A stretch of 64,000 nucleotides of DNA from positions 62,001 through 126,000 of the forward strand of contig PLTD01000127.1 of NCBI GenBank assembly GCA_003165335.1, in the 5' to 3' direction. Source of the stretch: Rhodospirillales bacterium. Lineage in GTDB: Bacteria > Pseudomonadota > Alphaproteobacteria > BOG-932 > Roseiterribacteraceae. Below are positions 8,445-17,730 of this stretch, piece after piece. The position numbers and the translations under genes are program-made. The notes under the pieces were generated by a model, which made no database searches, was not told the origin of the DNA, and was given only the letters and a program-made list of their open reading frames with translations. Within the stretch, counting starts at the first letter, position 1. Every line of letters begins with the position of its first letter.

Positions 8445-11400
8445 AATTCAATGTTTCGGCGATCTCGATTCGCCATCCGATTCCGCCGATCGTTCTGTTC
8501 ATATTGCTGACGATTGCCGGGGTTCTGTCGTTTCTCGCGCTCGATGTGACCGATATGCCCGACATCGACGTGCCGATTGTGTCGGTCAATGTCGCGCGTC
8601 CGGGCGCGGCGCCCAGCGAACTCGAAATACAGGTGACGCGAAAGATCGAAGACGCGGTCGCCGGCCTCGGAAATATCGACCATATCCACTCGACCGTCTC
8701 GGACGGAAGCTCAGTAACCACGGTGGAATTTGCCCTGGGAACCAATACCGACCGCGCCCTGAACGATGTGCGCGACGCCGTCGCCAAGATCCGCCAAAAT
8801 CTGCCTCAGGACATCCTTGAGCCGGCGGTACAGCGCGTCAACGTCGCCGGTATGCCGATACTCTACTATAGCGTATTCGCACCGTCGTTGACGACCGAAC
8901 AGCTGTCCTGGCTGATCGACAACGAGGTTTCCCGTGCGATGCTGTCGGTCAAGGGCGTGGCCCTGGTCCAACGGATCGGCGGTGTCGATCGCGAAGTTCG
9001 AATCGAACTGGATCCCCAGCGTCTGATTGCTCTGGGCATCACTGCGGACGCAGTTAACGCACAGCTGGTCGGACTTAATGTCGACATCCCCGGTGGACGC
9101 GGGACAATCGGCGGCGCGGAGCAATCCATCCGCACCTTAGGCAGCGCCCGGACGGTCGATGACCTGCGCAATACCGAAATCGCATTGCCAAGTGGGCGTA
9201 AGGCCCGTCTTTCGGAGCTGGGCAAGGTCATCGACGGTCCCAGCGAACAAAGGCAATTGGCGCGCTATGACGGACAACCGGTGGTGTCGTTCAATATCCA
9301 GCGATCGCCAAATACCAGCGATCTCACCATCGCAGCAGGCGTTTACAAGCAGGTCGATGCCCTGCGTGCGCGCTATCCCGACATCGAATTCAAGCAGATC
9401 TATTCGACGACCGAGTTCACCAAGGAAGCCTATAATGCATCCGTCGATGCGCTGAGCATCGGCGCCTTGCTGGCAATCGTTGTGGTGTTCTGGTTCCTGC
9501 GGGATTGGCGGGCCACGCTGATCTCGGCGGCTGCGATGCCGCTGTCGGCCATTCCGACCTTTGCCGTCATGAAAATGCTGGGCTTTACGCTGAACGGCAT
9601 TTCGATGCTGGCTCTGTCTCTGGTCGTCGGCATCCTGGTGGATGACGCGATCGTCGAGATCGAAAATATCGTTCGCCATATCAGGCAGGGCAAGTCGCCC
9701 TATCAGGCCGCGCTGGAGGCGGCGGACGAGATCGGCCTGGCGGTTATCGCAACCACGGCGACGATTATGGTCGTCTTCCTGCCGGTCAGTTTCATGGGCG
9801 GTGTGCCCGGCCAGTTTTTCCGGCAGTTCGGCATAACGGTTGCGGTTGCCGTCTTCTTCTCACTGCTGGTGGCGCGGCTGATTACGCCGATGATGGCTGC
9901 CTATTTCTTGCAAGCCCATCCGCAGGAGGCACCGCCGCGCTGGCTCGGCTTCTATATTCGGTCGCTGCGCTGGTGCCTTGCCCATCGTGGATTGACGATA
10001 TTGGGCGCGATCGGGATTTTTGCCGCTTCATTGGCACTGATACCGCTAATACCGACGGGGTTTTTCCCTGACGCCGATCAGGGCCAATCGGAGTTGCAGA
10101 TAGAGCTTTCGCCGGGCGCGACGCTGGCCGACAGCAACGGTGTGACCAGCCATATTTCCGATATGCTTCGCACACGTCCCGAGGTGCGCCACGTCCTGGT
10201 GTCGGTGGGCGGGCAAGGCGACATCCGCAAGTCTAACCTTTTCGTCAAACTGGCCCCGCGCAGCGAACGCAAATTGACCCAAAAGCAGTTTGAGACTGCG
10301 ATTCGCCCGGTATTGCTTTCCGTGCCGGGGATTCGTTTCGGGTTCGTCGGCACCGGCTTCGGTGAGAAAGACATTTCGGTGATCTTGTCCGGCGACGATG
10401 GTCCGGCCCTGGAACAGGTGTCGGAACGGCTGCTGAACGAGATTCAGACGATCCCCGAAGTTGTGAACGTCGCCTCTACTGCCAGCCTGCTCCGGCCGGA
10501 AGTGCTGATCAAACCCCTGTTTGACCGGGCGGCGCAGGTCGGCGTGTCGGTTCAGCAGATTGGCCGCGTCGCGATGCTCGCCACACTGGGTGATCTCGAT
10601 CAGAATTTGGCGAAGTTCAATATGGGCGACCGGCAGATTCCCATTCGCGTTCAACTGGACCCCAGCACGCGCAATGACATTGGGACGATCGAAAATTTGC
10701 GGGTAATAACATCTACCGGCGCGTCTGTACCGCTCAAATCGGTCGCCGACGTCAGTCTGGGTGCCGGGCCGGCACAGATCGACCGTTTCGACCGCAGCAG
10801 AAAGATCGCGGTCGAGGGCGACCTGCTGGCGGGCGCCGAAATCGGGCCGGTGCTGGCAAAAATATATGCCTTACCGGTGCTGCAGAATTTACCACCCGAG
10901 GTACATCTGTCGAAATACGGCAATGCCGAGCAGATGGGCGTGCTGCAGCATGATTTCGGCACGGCGCTCGCCGCGTCTCTTCTGCTGATATTCGCCGTGC
11001 TGGTTCTGCTGTTCGGCAATTTCTTTCAGCCGCCGACAATCATGATGGCGTTGCCGCTGTCCATTGGCGGCGCGCTGGTGGCCTTGCTGATTGCCGGAAA
11101 GGCCTTGTCGATGCCATCGATGATCGGCCTGCTGATGTTGATGGGCATCGTCACCAAGAACTCCATCCTGTTGGTCGAATATGCCATCGTCGCGATGCGC
11201 GATCGGGGTTTGGGTCGATCCGAAGCGCTGATCGATGCAGGGCGCAAGCGCGCTCGGCCGATCATTATGACGACGGTCGCTATGATCGCCGGAATGACTC
11301 CGATTGCGGCAGGTCTTGGCGCTGATTCCGATTTCCGGTCGCCGATGGCGATCGCGGTGATCGGCGGTCTGGTTACGTCGACCCTGCTCAGTCTGGTCGT

Positions 11401-11539
11401 GATTCCCGCAGTGTTCACCTATTTCGACGATCTTCAGCTTTGGGTCGTGCCGCGCCTGAAGCGAATGTTGACCATCGATCAAGCGCATGCGCCCAAATCG
11501 GGCGGACCTCATACGCCGGTTCTCCCCGCGGCGGAGTAG
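8441..11539 (+). CDS. RND efflux pump, HAE1-type inner-membrane subunit
   Basis: Proton-driven multidrug-type efflux transporter of 1032 aa with the full RND layout: helix 1 (residues ~12-31), a large periplasmic domain, helices 2-6 (~340-475), a second periplasmic domain and helices 8-12 (~860-1010). Helix 4 carries the proton-relay pair Asp401/Asp402 in GILVDDAIVEIEN. The signature RARPIIMTT and the IGLLMLMGIVTKN segment are present. It starts at a GTG overlapping the adaptor stop codon. A terminator-like hairpin follows. The pair resembles MexGHI/AcrAB-type systems, but the substrate cannot be inferred. Confidence 0.95.
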   Translation: MKFNVSAISIRHPIPPIVLFILLTIAGVLSFLALDVTDMPDIDVPIVSVNVARPGAAPSELEIQVTRKIEDAVAGLGNIDHIHSTVSDGSSVTTVEFALGTNTDRALNDVRDAVAKIRQNLPQDILEPAVQRVNVAGMPILYYSVFAPSLTTEQLSWLIDNEVSRAMLSVKGVALVQRIGGVDREVRIELDPQRLIALGITADAVNAQLVGLNVDIPGGRGTIGGAEQSIRTLGSARTVDDLRNTEIALPSGRKARLSELGKVIDGPSEQRQLARYDGQPVVSFNIQRSPNTSDLTIAAGVYKQVDALRARYPDIEFKQIYSTTEFTKEAYNASVDALSIGALLAIVVVFWFLRDWRATLISAAAMPLSAIPTFAVMKMLGFTLNGISMLALSLVVGILVDDAIVEIENIVRHIRQGKSPYQAALEAADEIGLAVIATTATIMVVFLPVSFMGGVPGQFFRQFGITVAVAVFFSLLVARLITPMMAAYFLQAHPQEAPPRWLGFYIRSLRWCLAHRGLTILGAIGIFAASLALIPLIPTGFFPDADQGQSELQIELSPGATLADSNGVTSHISDMLRTRPEVRHVLVSVGGQGDIRKSNLFVKLAPRSERKLTQKQFETAIRPVLLSVPGIRFGFVGTGFGEKDISVILSGDDGPALEQVSERLLNEIQTIPEVVNVASTASLLRPEVLIKPLFDRAAQVGVSVQQIGRVAMLATLGDLDQNLAKFNMGDRQIPIRVQLDPSTRNDIGTIENLRVITSTGASVPLKSVADVSLGAGPAQIDRFDRSRKIAVEGDLLAGAEIGPVLAKIYALPVLQNLPPEVHLSKYGNAEQMGVLQHDFGTALAASLLLIFAVLVLLFGNFFQPPTIMMALPLSIGGALVALLIAGKALSMPSMIGLLMLMGIVTKNSILLVEYAIVAMRDRGLGRSEALIDAGRKRARPIIMTTVAMIAGMTPIAAGLGADSDFRSPMAIAVIGGLVTSTLLSLVVIPAVFTYFDDLQLWVVPRLKRMLTIDQAHAPKSGGPHTPVLPAAE

Positions 11540-11551
11540 TCCGGTCGTAAT

Positions 11552-11575
11552 CCGCGCCATAGCCTTATGGCGCGG
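11552..11575 (+). terminator. hairpin after the RND operon
   Basis: A perfect 10-bp stem CCGCGCCATA (11552-11561) / TATGGCGCGG (11566-11575) with a GCCT loop starts 12 bases after the pump stop codon. The following CGTTGCTT is only weakly T-rich, so it may act as a transcript-end stabiliser or a weak terminator. Confidence 0.6.
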
Positions 11576-11625
11576 CGTTGCTTAGCATTGCCGAGTCGCA
11601 CGTCTAAGCGGGGAGTGGGTCGCGC

Positions 11626-12282
11626 ATGGATTTCTATACCGTCCTGATTTTTGTCCATGTACTGCTGTTCGCGGGCTGGTTCGGTGGACATTTGGGCGTC
11701 CTGGCTCTGCTGCGTCAGGCGCGATCGTCCCGGCTGGATCCCGAACATCGCGGCTTCACCCTTCGACTGGCGATGCGGCTTGACCGCATTCCGCGCACCG
11801 CCTTCGCTCTGATGCCCGCCGTCGGCCTTACGCTTGCACAAAGCTGGGGCTCTCCCGTCCGCGGCCCCTTCCTGGTTCTGGTTTGGGCGATTACCGCCGT
11901 CTGGGTCGTATTTGTTTGGGCAGTACCGCGCGAATCGGAAACGCCCCGCGCCCAGTTGCTGCGCAAGATCGAGGGGACGCTCATGGTGCTGGGCGGTCTC
12001 GCCTTCATCGCCTATGGCGGTTACCAACTCTATTGGGGTGACCAGCTCACAGGGAAATGGCTGGCGCTCAAGATGGCGCTGTTCGGGCTGGTTCCTTTGC
12101 CCACTTTGGAAATTGGCGAAGGGATGCATCGCCTTAGGCCTGCCCTGGATGAATTGTCGGCCACCCGCCAGCCGATCCCGCGCGAGATCGGGCGGGCGAT
12201 CGATATTGCATCTGTTGCGTCGATCGTTCTCTACGGGCTGCTGATCGCCGCGGCCTTCATCGGGGCGACCAAACCGATCTAA
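11626..12282 (+). CDS. uncharacterised multi-pass membrane protein
   Basis: A 218-aa protein with about five hydrophobic segments (residues ~4-27, 57-75, 82-101, 117-134 and 190-210). The first helix contains FVHVLLFAGWFGG with a His flanked by hydrophobic residues, reminiscent of CopD/DUF2269-type small membrane proteins, but I cannot assign a family firmly. The ATG at 11626 is preceded by GGGGAGTGGG. It stands between the RND operon and the aminotransferase-ftsK operon with ~150 bases on its 3' side. No catalytic motif is recognised. Confidence 0.7.
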   Translation: MDFYTVLIFVHVLLFAGWFGGHLGVLALLRQARSSRLDPEHRGFTLRLAMRLDRIPRTAFALMPAVGLTLAQSWGSPVRGPFLVLVWAITAVWVVFVWAVPRESETPRAQLLRKIEGTLMVLGGLAFIAYGGYQLYWGDQLTGKWLALKMALFGLVPLPTLEIGEGMHRLRPALDELSATRQPIPREIGRAIDIASVASIVLYGLLIAAAFIGATKPI

Positions 12283-12331
12283 ATCACCCGATTTCATATG
12301 AGATCGTAGAAGCCTGGGGTAACCCACTCAG

Positions 12332-12387
12332 GAGTCGATTAGAATCGCGAAGCATGCTTGTGCTGATTCGCGTCTCCGCGTAGAATC
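12332..12387 (+). promoter_or_regulatory. cluster of four GANTC sites before the aminotransferase-ftsK operon
   Basis: GAGTC (12332-12336), GAATC (12342-12346), GATTC (12364-12368) and GAATC (12383-12387) fall within 56 bases, all intergenic, 45-100 bases before the ATG at 12432. A perfect 10-bp palindrome AAGCATGCTT (12350-12359) lies between them. GANTC is the target of the CcrM methyltransferase encoded at 21219-22340. Methylation-dependent regulation (for example through GcrA) is an inference. Confidence 0.55.
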
Positions 12388-12431
12388 CGTTGCTGATTTG
12401 TCCGCGGGACGACCTGAAGGCAGGCTGTGAG

Positions 12432-13646
12432 ATGCTGAACGCTCGGCTGAGCGGAATGACCGACTATCCCTTTACCCGGCTTGCCGGGCTATTGGGAAAG
12501 GTCCCGCCCTATACAGGACGGCTGCCGCTCAATCTTGCGGTCGGCGAGCCGCAATCCCCACCCCCGGCCATGGTCGCCGACACGCTCGCGCGCCACGCGG
12601 ACGAATGGGGTCGATACCCACCCATCGCCGGCACGCCTGAGTTTCGCGCCGCGGTCGCGGGTTGGCTCGGCCGACGCTATAAACTTCCCACCGGGTCGAT
12701 CGACGTCGATCGCGCCATTCTGCCGGTCCAGGGTACCCGCGAGGCACTGTTTCAGATCGCCACGGTGGCCGCGGCCCATAACGGCCGCGACGATGCCGTC
12801 GTCCTGTTTCCCAATACCAGCTATGCCACCTATGCCGCCGCAGGTTATCTAGCCGGGGCCGAGGCGGTCGCGCTGTCCACGCGGCGTGAGAACAGTTTCC
12901 TGCCCTATCTGGATCAGCTCGATCCCGATCTGCTCGATCGTGCCGCTTTGATGTATCTGTGTTCTCCATCCAACCCGGAAGGTGCAGTCGCGGATATCGA
13001 TTATCTGCAAACGGCCATCGCGTTGGCGCGGAGACATAATTTTGTCCTTGCCGTCGATGAATGCTATGCGGAAATCTGGGATGAAGCGCCGCCGCCGGGC
13101 ACGCTTGAGGCCGCTGTTGGGCTCAAGGTCGAAGGCGACGATCCATTCGCCAATATCATCGTTTTCCACAGCCTGTCGAAGCGCTCGAGTGCTGCAGGAT
13201 TGCGCTCCGGCTTTGTCGCCGGCGACAGGCGGATCATCGCCCTGATGCAGCGATTGCGCACCTATTCGTCCAGCGCGCCGCCGCTGCCGATCTTGGCTGC
13301 CTCCGCGGCACTATGGTCGGACGAGGCTCATGCCGCCGAAATTCGCGACAGCTACCGCGCCAAGATCGATCTTGCTGAGACCGCGCTAGAAGGCGCCGTA
13401 GGTTTCTATCGACCCGCAGGCGGATTCTTCCTCTGGCTCGAAGTCGGCGATGGGGAACAGGCAGCGGTTCGCCTGTGGCGCGACGCGGCCATTCGCGTGC
13501 TGCCGGGCGCCTACCTGGGCCGTCCCGATGCGGACGGGGTCAATCCCGGTGACAGATTCATTCGTTTGGCTTTGGTCCACGACAATGCGACGCTCGGTCC
13601 TGCCTTAGGGCGCGTTGCCGAATTGCTTTCAACGGGGGGCCACTGA
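12432..13646 (+). CDS. PLP-dependent class I/II aminotransferase (DapC-like)
   Basis: Fold-type I aminotransferase of 404 aa. Seen: GRYPPIAGTPEFRAAVAGWL near the substrate arm, PNTSYATYAAAG, the CSPSNPEG motif that contacts the cofactor, the DECYAEIW segment (Asp binding the pyridine nitrogen), and the PLP Lys250 in HSLSKRSSAAGLRSGF. In alphaproteobacteria this type is often annotated as N-succinyldiaminopimelate aminotransferase (DapC) of lysine/peptidoglycan synthesis; I infer that role only by resemblance. The ATG at 12432 is chosen because the preceding in-frame stretch is not conserved-looking. It ends 3 bases before ftsK, so both are probably cotranscribed from the GANTC-rich region. 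Confidence 0.85.
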   Translation: MLNARLSGMTDYPFTRLAGLLGKVPPYTGRLPLNLAVGEPQSPPPAMVADTLARHADEWGRYPPIAGTPEFRAAVAGWLGRRYKLPTGSIDVDRAILPVQGTREALFQIATVAAAHNGRDDAVVLFPNTSYATYAAAGYLAGAEAVALSTRRENSFLPYLDQLDPDLLDRAALMYLCSPSNPEGAVADIDYLQTAIALARRHNFVLAVDECYAEIWDEAPPPGTLEAAVGLKVEGDDPFANIIVFHSLSKRSSAAGLRSGFVAGDRRIIALMQRLRTYSSSAPPLPILAASAALWSDEAHAAEIRDSYRAKIDLAETALEGAVGFYRPAGGFFLWLEVGDGEQAAVRLWRDAAIRVLPGAYLGRPDADGVNPGDRFIRLALVHDNATLGPALGRVAELLSTGGH

Positions 13647-13649
13647 TCG

Positions 13650-16046
13650 ATGCCTGCTTCAAGCGCCCGCACATTATCTCGCGGCTTGCCGCAACGCAGC
13701 CGCCCTTCGCGGTTTGCCGGGTTCGTGCCGACCAGCGCGGAGGCGTTTTTCCGCCGCCGACTGACCGAATTGACAGGCCTCGGCCAGATCGCGCTCGCAG
13801 CAGCCCTGATCGCAGCGCTGGTCACTTTCTATGCCGCCGACCCGTCCTGGGATTCGGCCCTGCCGGCGCGCTGGGCCCACCATGCACATAATCTGCTTGG
13901 GCTGCCGGGGTCTTATTTCGCCGATATCTTCATCCAGACGCTGGGCCTGGCGGCTTATCTTTTGCCAGCAGCGATTGCGGTCTGGGGCATGCGCCAATTG
14001 CGTCATCGCCGCAATGCGCCCTTGTGGCGGCGATTGGTTCTGCTGTTTCCCGGGCTGCTGTTCGCCGCTGCGGCCCTGTCCCCGCTGACGCCGTTTCCCG
14101 CGTGGCCGCTGGCCGCCAGCATGGGAGGCAGTGTCGGTCAGGCGATTCTCACTCTAGCCGCTAAAGGCCTGTCGCCCTTCCTCGGGGCCGTTGGCATTTG
14201 GGTCGCCTGGGCGATCGCCACAATTATGGGACTTATTCTGCTGTCGGCGGCGCTCGGAATCAGCTTCTCCGATTGGCGCGCCGGCTTTGCCGCCGTCGCG
14301 GGCGCTTTCAGCTGGCTCGGCAGACGGGTCGGCGCACTCAGGCCCGTTCGCGATGATGATTTGGCCCTTCCGGTTCGACCGAGGTCCGGCCAGCGGCGGC
14401 AGGAACCTGAGCTCGGCGGCAAGGTGACAGTCTTCGCGCCGGCTAAGGATCGCAAGCCGCCGCGCATTACAGCGGGCGCCAGGAAAGCCGAAGCGTCCGA
14501 TTCGCGCCAGCCGGCGCTGAACTTGCCTGAGCCCAGCGACTATATGCTGCCGCCGCATGACTTGCTGCAGGTCGCCCCGGCCGAATCCCGTTCCCCCGAA
14601 TTGAACGAGGATTTTCTGCAGCGCAATGCCGAACTGCTGGCCGGCGTGCTGGCAGACTTCGGTGTGAAGGGCGACATCGTCAATATCCGCCCCGGACCTG
14701 TCGTAACACTCTATGAACTCGAGCCGGCACCGGGCACCAAATCGTCCCGCGTCATCGGCCTTGCCGACGATCTGGCCCGCTCGATGAGCGCGCTGGCCGT
14801 GCGCGTTGCTGTCGTTCCCGGCCGCAATGTCATCGGTATCGAACTCCCGAACCAGAAGCGCGAAACAGTTTATATGCGCGAGATTCTGGAAAACGATAAT
14901 TACCAGGCCGGCCCGATCAAGCTGCCCCTGATTCTGGGTAAGGATATCGGCGGCCTGCCGGTTGTGGCCGATCTGGCGCGCATGCCGCACCTGCTGGTTG
15001 CAGGTACCACCGGCTCGGGCAAATCGGTCGCAATCAACACGATGATTCTGTCGCTGCTCTATCGCTTGCCGCCCGAACGCTGCCGCTTCATCATGGTCGA
15101 CCCCAAGATGCTGGAACTCTCAGTCTATGAGGGTATTCCGCACCTGTTGGCGCCGGTCGTGACCGATCCCCGAAAGGCTGTGGTCGCGCTCAAATGGACA
15201 GTGCGGGAAATGGAAGACCGCTATCGTGCCATGTCGAAGCTCGGCGTGCGCAATGTCGAAGGCTTCAATCAGCGTCTGCGCGAGGCGCGCGAAAACGGCG
15301 AGATGCTGACTCGCAAGGTCCAGACCGGATTCGACGCCGACACCGGCAAACCGGTGTTCGAGGATCAAGCCTTCGACCTGAAGGAACTGCCCTATATCGT
15401 GGTGGTGGTCGACGAGTTCGCCGACCTGATGCTGGTCGCGGGCAAAGACATCGAGGGCGCAATCCAGCGTCTGGCGCAGATGGCGCGCGCCGCCGGCATT
15501 CATCTGATCATGGCTACCCAACGCCCGTCGGTCGATGTCATCACCGGCACTATCAAGGCCAACTTTCCCACCCGAATCAGCTTCCAGGTCACCTCCAAGA
15601 TCGACAGCCGCACTATCCTGGGCGAATCCGGAGCCGAACAGCTTCTGGGTCAGGGCGACATGCTCTATATGGCGGCCGGCGGCAGGGTGACCCGCGTGCA
15701 CGGGCCTTTCGTGCGCGACCAGGAGGTCGAAAAGGTCGTCGCCTATCTCAAGACCCAGGGCGAGCCAGACTATGTCGATGAGGTGACCGAGGACGACGAA
15801 CTGCTCGACGACATGGCTTTGGCCTTGGGCGAAGAGGGCGGCGGGTCGGGCGACGATCTCTATGATCAGGCGGTTGCCTTGGTTGCCCGCGAAGGCAAGG
15901 CCTCGACCAGCTTCGTCCAGCGCCATCTTCAGATCGGCTATAACCGCGCTGCGCGATTGATCGAAAAGATGGAAAAGGAAGGCGTGGTCTCGACCGCCAA
16001 CCATGTCGGCAAACGCGAGGTCCTGGTCGGCAATCACGCGGACTAG
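13650..16046 (+). CDS. ftsK: DNA translocase FtsK
   Basis: Septum-located DNA motor that moves the chromosome terminus during division and activates XerCD. The protein (798 aa) has an N-terminal membrane part with about four helices (residues ~50-220), a linker, and the RecA-like motor: Walker A GTTGSGKS at 452-459 and Walker B VVVVDEFADLM with Asp588/Glu589. The C-terminal gamma winged-helix (about 735-798), which reads the KOPS guide sequence, is visible as VALVAREGKASTSFVQRHL followed by RAARLIEKMEKEGVVS. The linker is short compared with E. coli but typical for alphaproteobacteria. It follows the aminotransferase gene by 3 bases. Confidence 0.96.
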   Translation: MPASSARTLSRGLPQRSRPSRFAGFVPTSAEAFFRRRLTELTGLGQIALAAALIAALVTFYAADPSWDSALPARWAHHAHNLLGLPGSYFADIFIQTLGLAAYLLPAAIAVWGMRQLRHRRNAPLWRRLVLLFPGLLFAAAALSPLTPFPAWPLAASMGGSVGQAILTLAAKGLSPFLGAVGIWVAWAIATIMGLILLSAALGISFSDWRAGFAAVAGAFSWLGRRVGALRPVRDDDLALPVRPRSGQRRQEPELGGKVTVFAPAKDRKPPRITAGARKAEASDSRQPALNLPEPSDYMLPPHDLLQVAPAESRSPELNEDFLQRNAELLAGVLADFGVKGDIVNIRPGPVVTLYELEPAPGTKSSRVIGLADDLARSMSALAVRVAVVPGRNVIGIELPNQKRETVYMREILENDNYQAGPIKLPLILGKDIGGLPVVADLARMPHLLVAGTTGSGKSVAINTMILSLLYRLPPERCRFIMVDPKMLELSVYEGIPHLLAPVVTDPRKAVVALKWTVREMEDRYRAMSKLGVRNVEGFNQRLREARENGEMLTRKVQTGFDADTGKPVFEDQAFDLKELPYIVVVVDEFADLMLVAGKDIEGAIQRLAQMARAAGIHLIMATQRPSVDVITGTIKANFPTRISFQVTSKIDSRTILGESGAEQLLGQGDMLYMAAGGRVTRVHGPFVRDQEVEKVVAYLKTQGEPDYVDEVTEDDELLDDMALALGEEGGGSGDDLYDQAVALVAREGKASTSFVQRHLQIGYNRAARLIEKMEKEGVVSTANHVGKREVLVGNHAD

Positions 16047-16054
16047 GTCGGAAC

Positions 16055-17278
16055 TTGACCGCTCCCGGATCCCGGATTCAGCGATACTTCTCCGGGCTAT
16101 CGCGCAACACCTATCTTCTCGCGTTATCCAGTCTGTTCAGCGACATCTCGACCGAGATGCTCTACCCGGTTTTGCCGGTCTATCTGACGCAAATGCTGCA
16201 CGCGACGGGCGGCGTCATCGGCCTGATCGACGGCTTTGCCCAGGCCACTCAGAATATCGTGCAGGGCTTCTCCGGCACGTTTTCGGACAGGCTGCAACGG
16301 CGCAAATCGGTTGCGCTTGCCGGCTATTTTCTTGCGGCGATCGCAAAGCCGCTGATGGGGTTTTCCACAGTTTGGCAAGGCGTCTTCGGCGCTCGATTGC
16401 TGGATCGGCTTGGCGCCGGAATCCGCTCCGCCCCGCGCGACGCGCTTATCGCGTCCTCAGTTGAGCGAAAGGACAGAGGCAGAGCTTTCGGGCTGGAGGG
16501 TTTCGGCGATAATGCCGGTGCCTTTCTGGGCCCGCTGCTGGCTGTTTCCCTGCTTTATGTGCTGCACATCGGGATGCGCCCCATTTTTTATCTGGCGATC
16601 ATTCCCGGGCTATTGGCGTTTTTTATGGTTCTGCTGGTAAAGGAGCACCCAACAGCGACAAAGGCCGCATCGAAGATCAGTTTCGGGCTGGGACAGTTTC
16701 CGAAAAGCTATTGGCGGTATCTGCTGGTGACCGCCCTATTCGGTATCGGCAACTCCAGCAACGCATTTCTGATTCTGCGGACACGCGAAATCGGCATCCC
16801 GCTGGAAACGACGATTCTGATCTATGCGGCATTCAATCTCGTGGCGGCTTTGATTTCCTACCCGGCAGGGACGTTTTCGGACAGTTGGGGAAGAAAGACG
16901 ATCCTGCTCGCGGCTTTCGTCATCTTCTTGATCGTCTATCTCGGCTTTGCCCTCACTCAAAACGTGCTTCTGATCGGCGCCTTGTTCGTCTTCTACGGGT
17001 TGTATCAAGGGATATTCCGTGCGGTCGGCAAAGCGCTTGCCCTGGACTTTGTGCCGGACCATCTGCGGGCCAGCGGTGTGGGCTGGTACAGCACCACGGT
17101 GGGTCTGCTGCAACTTCTTGCCAGCATCGTCGCAGGAACCCTGTGGGACCGATTGGGACACGTCGCGGTGTTCTATTATGGTGCTGTCTTCGCAACAGTC
17201 GGCAGCATTGCATTGCTTTTGCTTATTCCGGGGGAACCCGATCGCTCCGACCGGGCAACGCAATCGGCACCTAAGTGA
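16055..17278 (+). CDS. MFS transporter
   Basis: A 407-aa major facilitator with 12 predicted helices. The loop 2-3 motif reads GTFSDRLQRRKS and its counterpart in the second half GTFSDSWGRKT, marking the two six-helix halves. The D-x-STEMLYPVLPVYL start of helix 1 is typical of a subfamily of uncharacterised exporters related to multidrug MFS proteins. The start is taken as TTG at 16055, eight bases after the ftsK stop, with a GGTCGGAA upstream; other starts would cut into helix 1. Its TGA overlaps the GTG of the next gene. Substrate unknown. Confidence 0.86.
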   Translation: MTAPGSRIQRYFSGLSRNTYLLALSSLFSDISTEMLYPVLPVYLTQMLHATGGVIGLIDGFAQATQNIVQGFSGTFSDRLQRRKSVALAGYFLAAIAKPLMGFSTVWQGVFGARLLDRLGAGIRSAPRDALIASSVERKDRGRAFGLEGFGDNAGAFLGPLLAVSLLYVLHIGMRPIFYLAIIPGLLAFFMVLLVKEHPTATKAASKISFGLGQFPKSYWRYLLVTALFGIGNSSNAFLILRTREIGIPLETTILIYAAFNLVAALISYPAGTFSDSWGRKTILLAAFVIFLIVYLGFALTQNVLLIGALFVFYGLYQGIFRAVGKALALDFVPDHLRASGVGWYSTTVGLLQLLASIVAGTLWDRLGHVAVFYYGAVFATVGSIALLLLIPGEPDRSDRATQSAPK

Positions 17279-17730
17279 ACCGCGGCAATCCTCCAAAGCC
17301 CGAGGTCATCGGTATCGACCATATCTATATCGCCGTTTCGGATGTGGCGACGTCTGAGGGTTTCTACGACCGACTGATGGGTGTTCTGGGGTTCCGCAAG
17401 AACAGCTTCGACATCGGCCGCGACCACCATATCCAATATTACAATCGCCATTTCGGCTTTGTGTTGAGACCGGCGCGAGGCGGAACGCACGATCCCTATA
17501 GTCCCGGTCTGCATCATCTATGCTTGCGCGTGGATAGCGCCGAGGACGTCGCCGATGCAGCGGCCGGGATCCGGCAGGCGGGCATCGATGTAACAGAGCC
17601 CAAACTCTACCCCGAATATGCGCCGGACTATTGCGCCATATTCCTATCCGACCCCGATGGGGTGCGGCTCGAGATCACGAACTATCGCCAGGAACGACGG
17701 GATCGGCACGATCGGTGGACGGAATCATAG
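17275..17730 (+). CDS. VOC-family (glyoxalase/dioxygenase fold) protein
   Basis: A 151-aa vicinal-oxygen-chelate fold protein with two beta-alpha-beta-beta-beta modules. Putative metal ligands are seen: His in GIDHIYIAV, His in GLHHLCLRV and Glu in VRLEITNY, the glyoxalase I/extradiol dioxygenase-like arrangement. It begins at a GTG overlapping the MFS stop (GTGA), so both are coupled. Its last 56 bases overlap the 3' end of the opposite-strand gene 17675-18163. Members this short are often lyases or thiol-transferase-like resistance proteins; the reaction is not determinable here. Confidence 0.85.
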   Translation: MNRGNPPKPEVIGIDHIYIAVSDVATSEGFYDRLMGVLGFRKNSFDIGRDHHIQYYNRHFGFVLRPARGGTHDPYSPGLHHLCLRVDSAEDVADAAAGIRQAGIDVTEPKLYPEYAPDYCAIFLSDPDGVRLEITNYRQERRDRHDRWTES

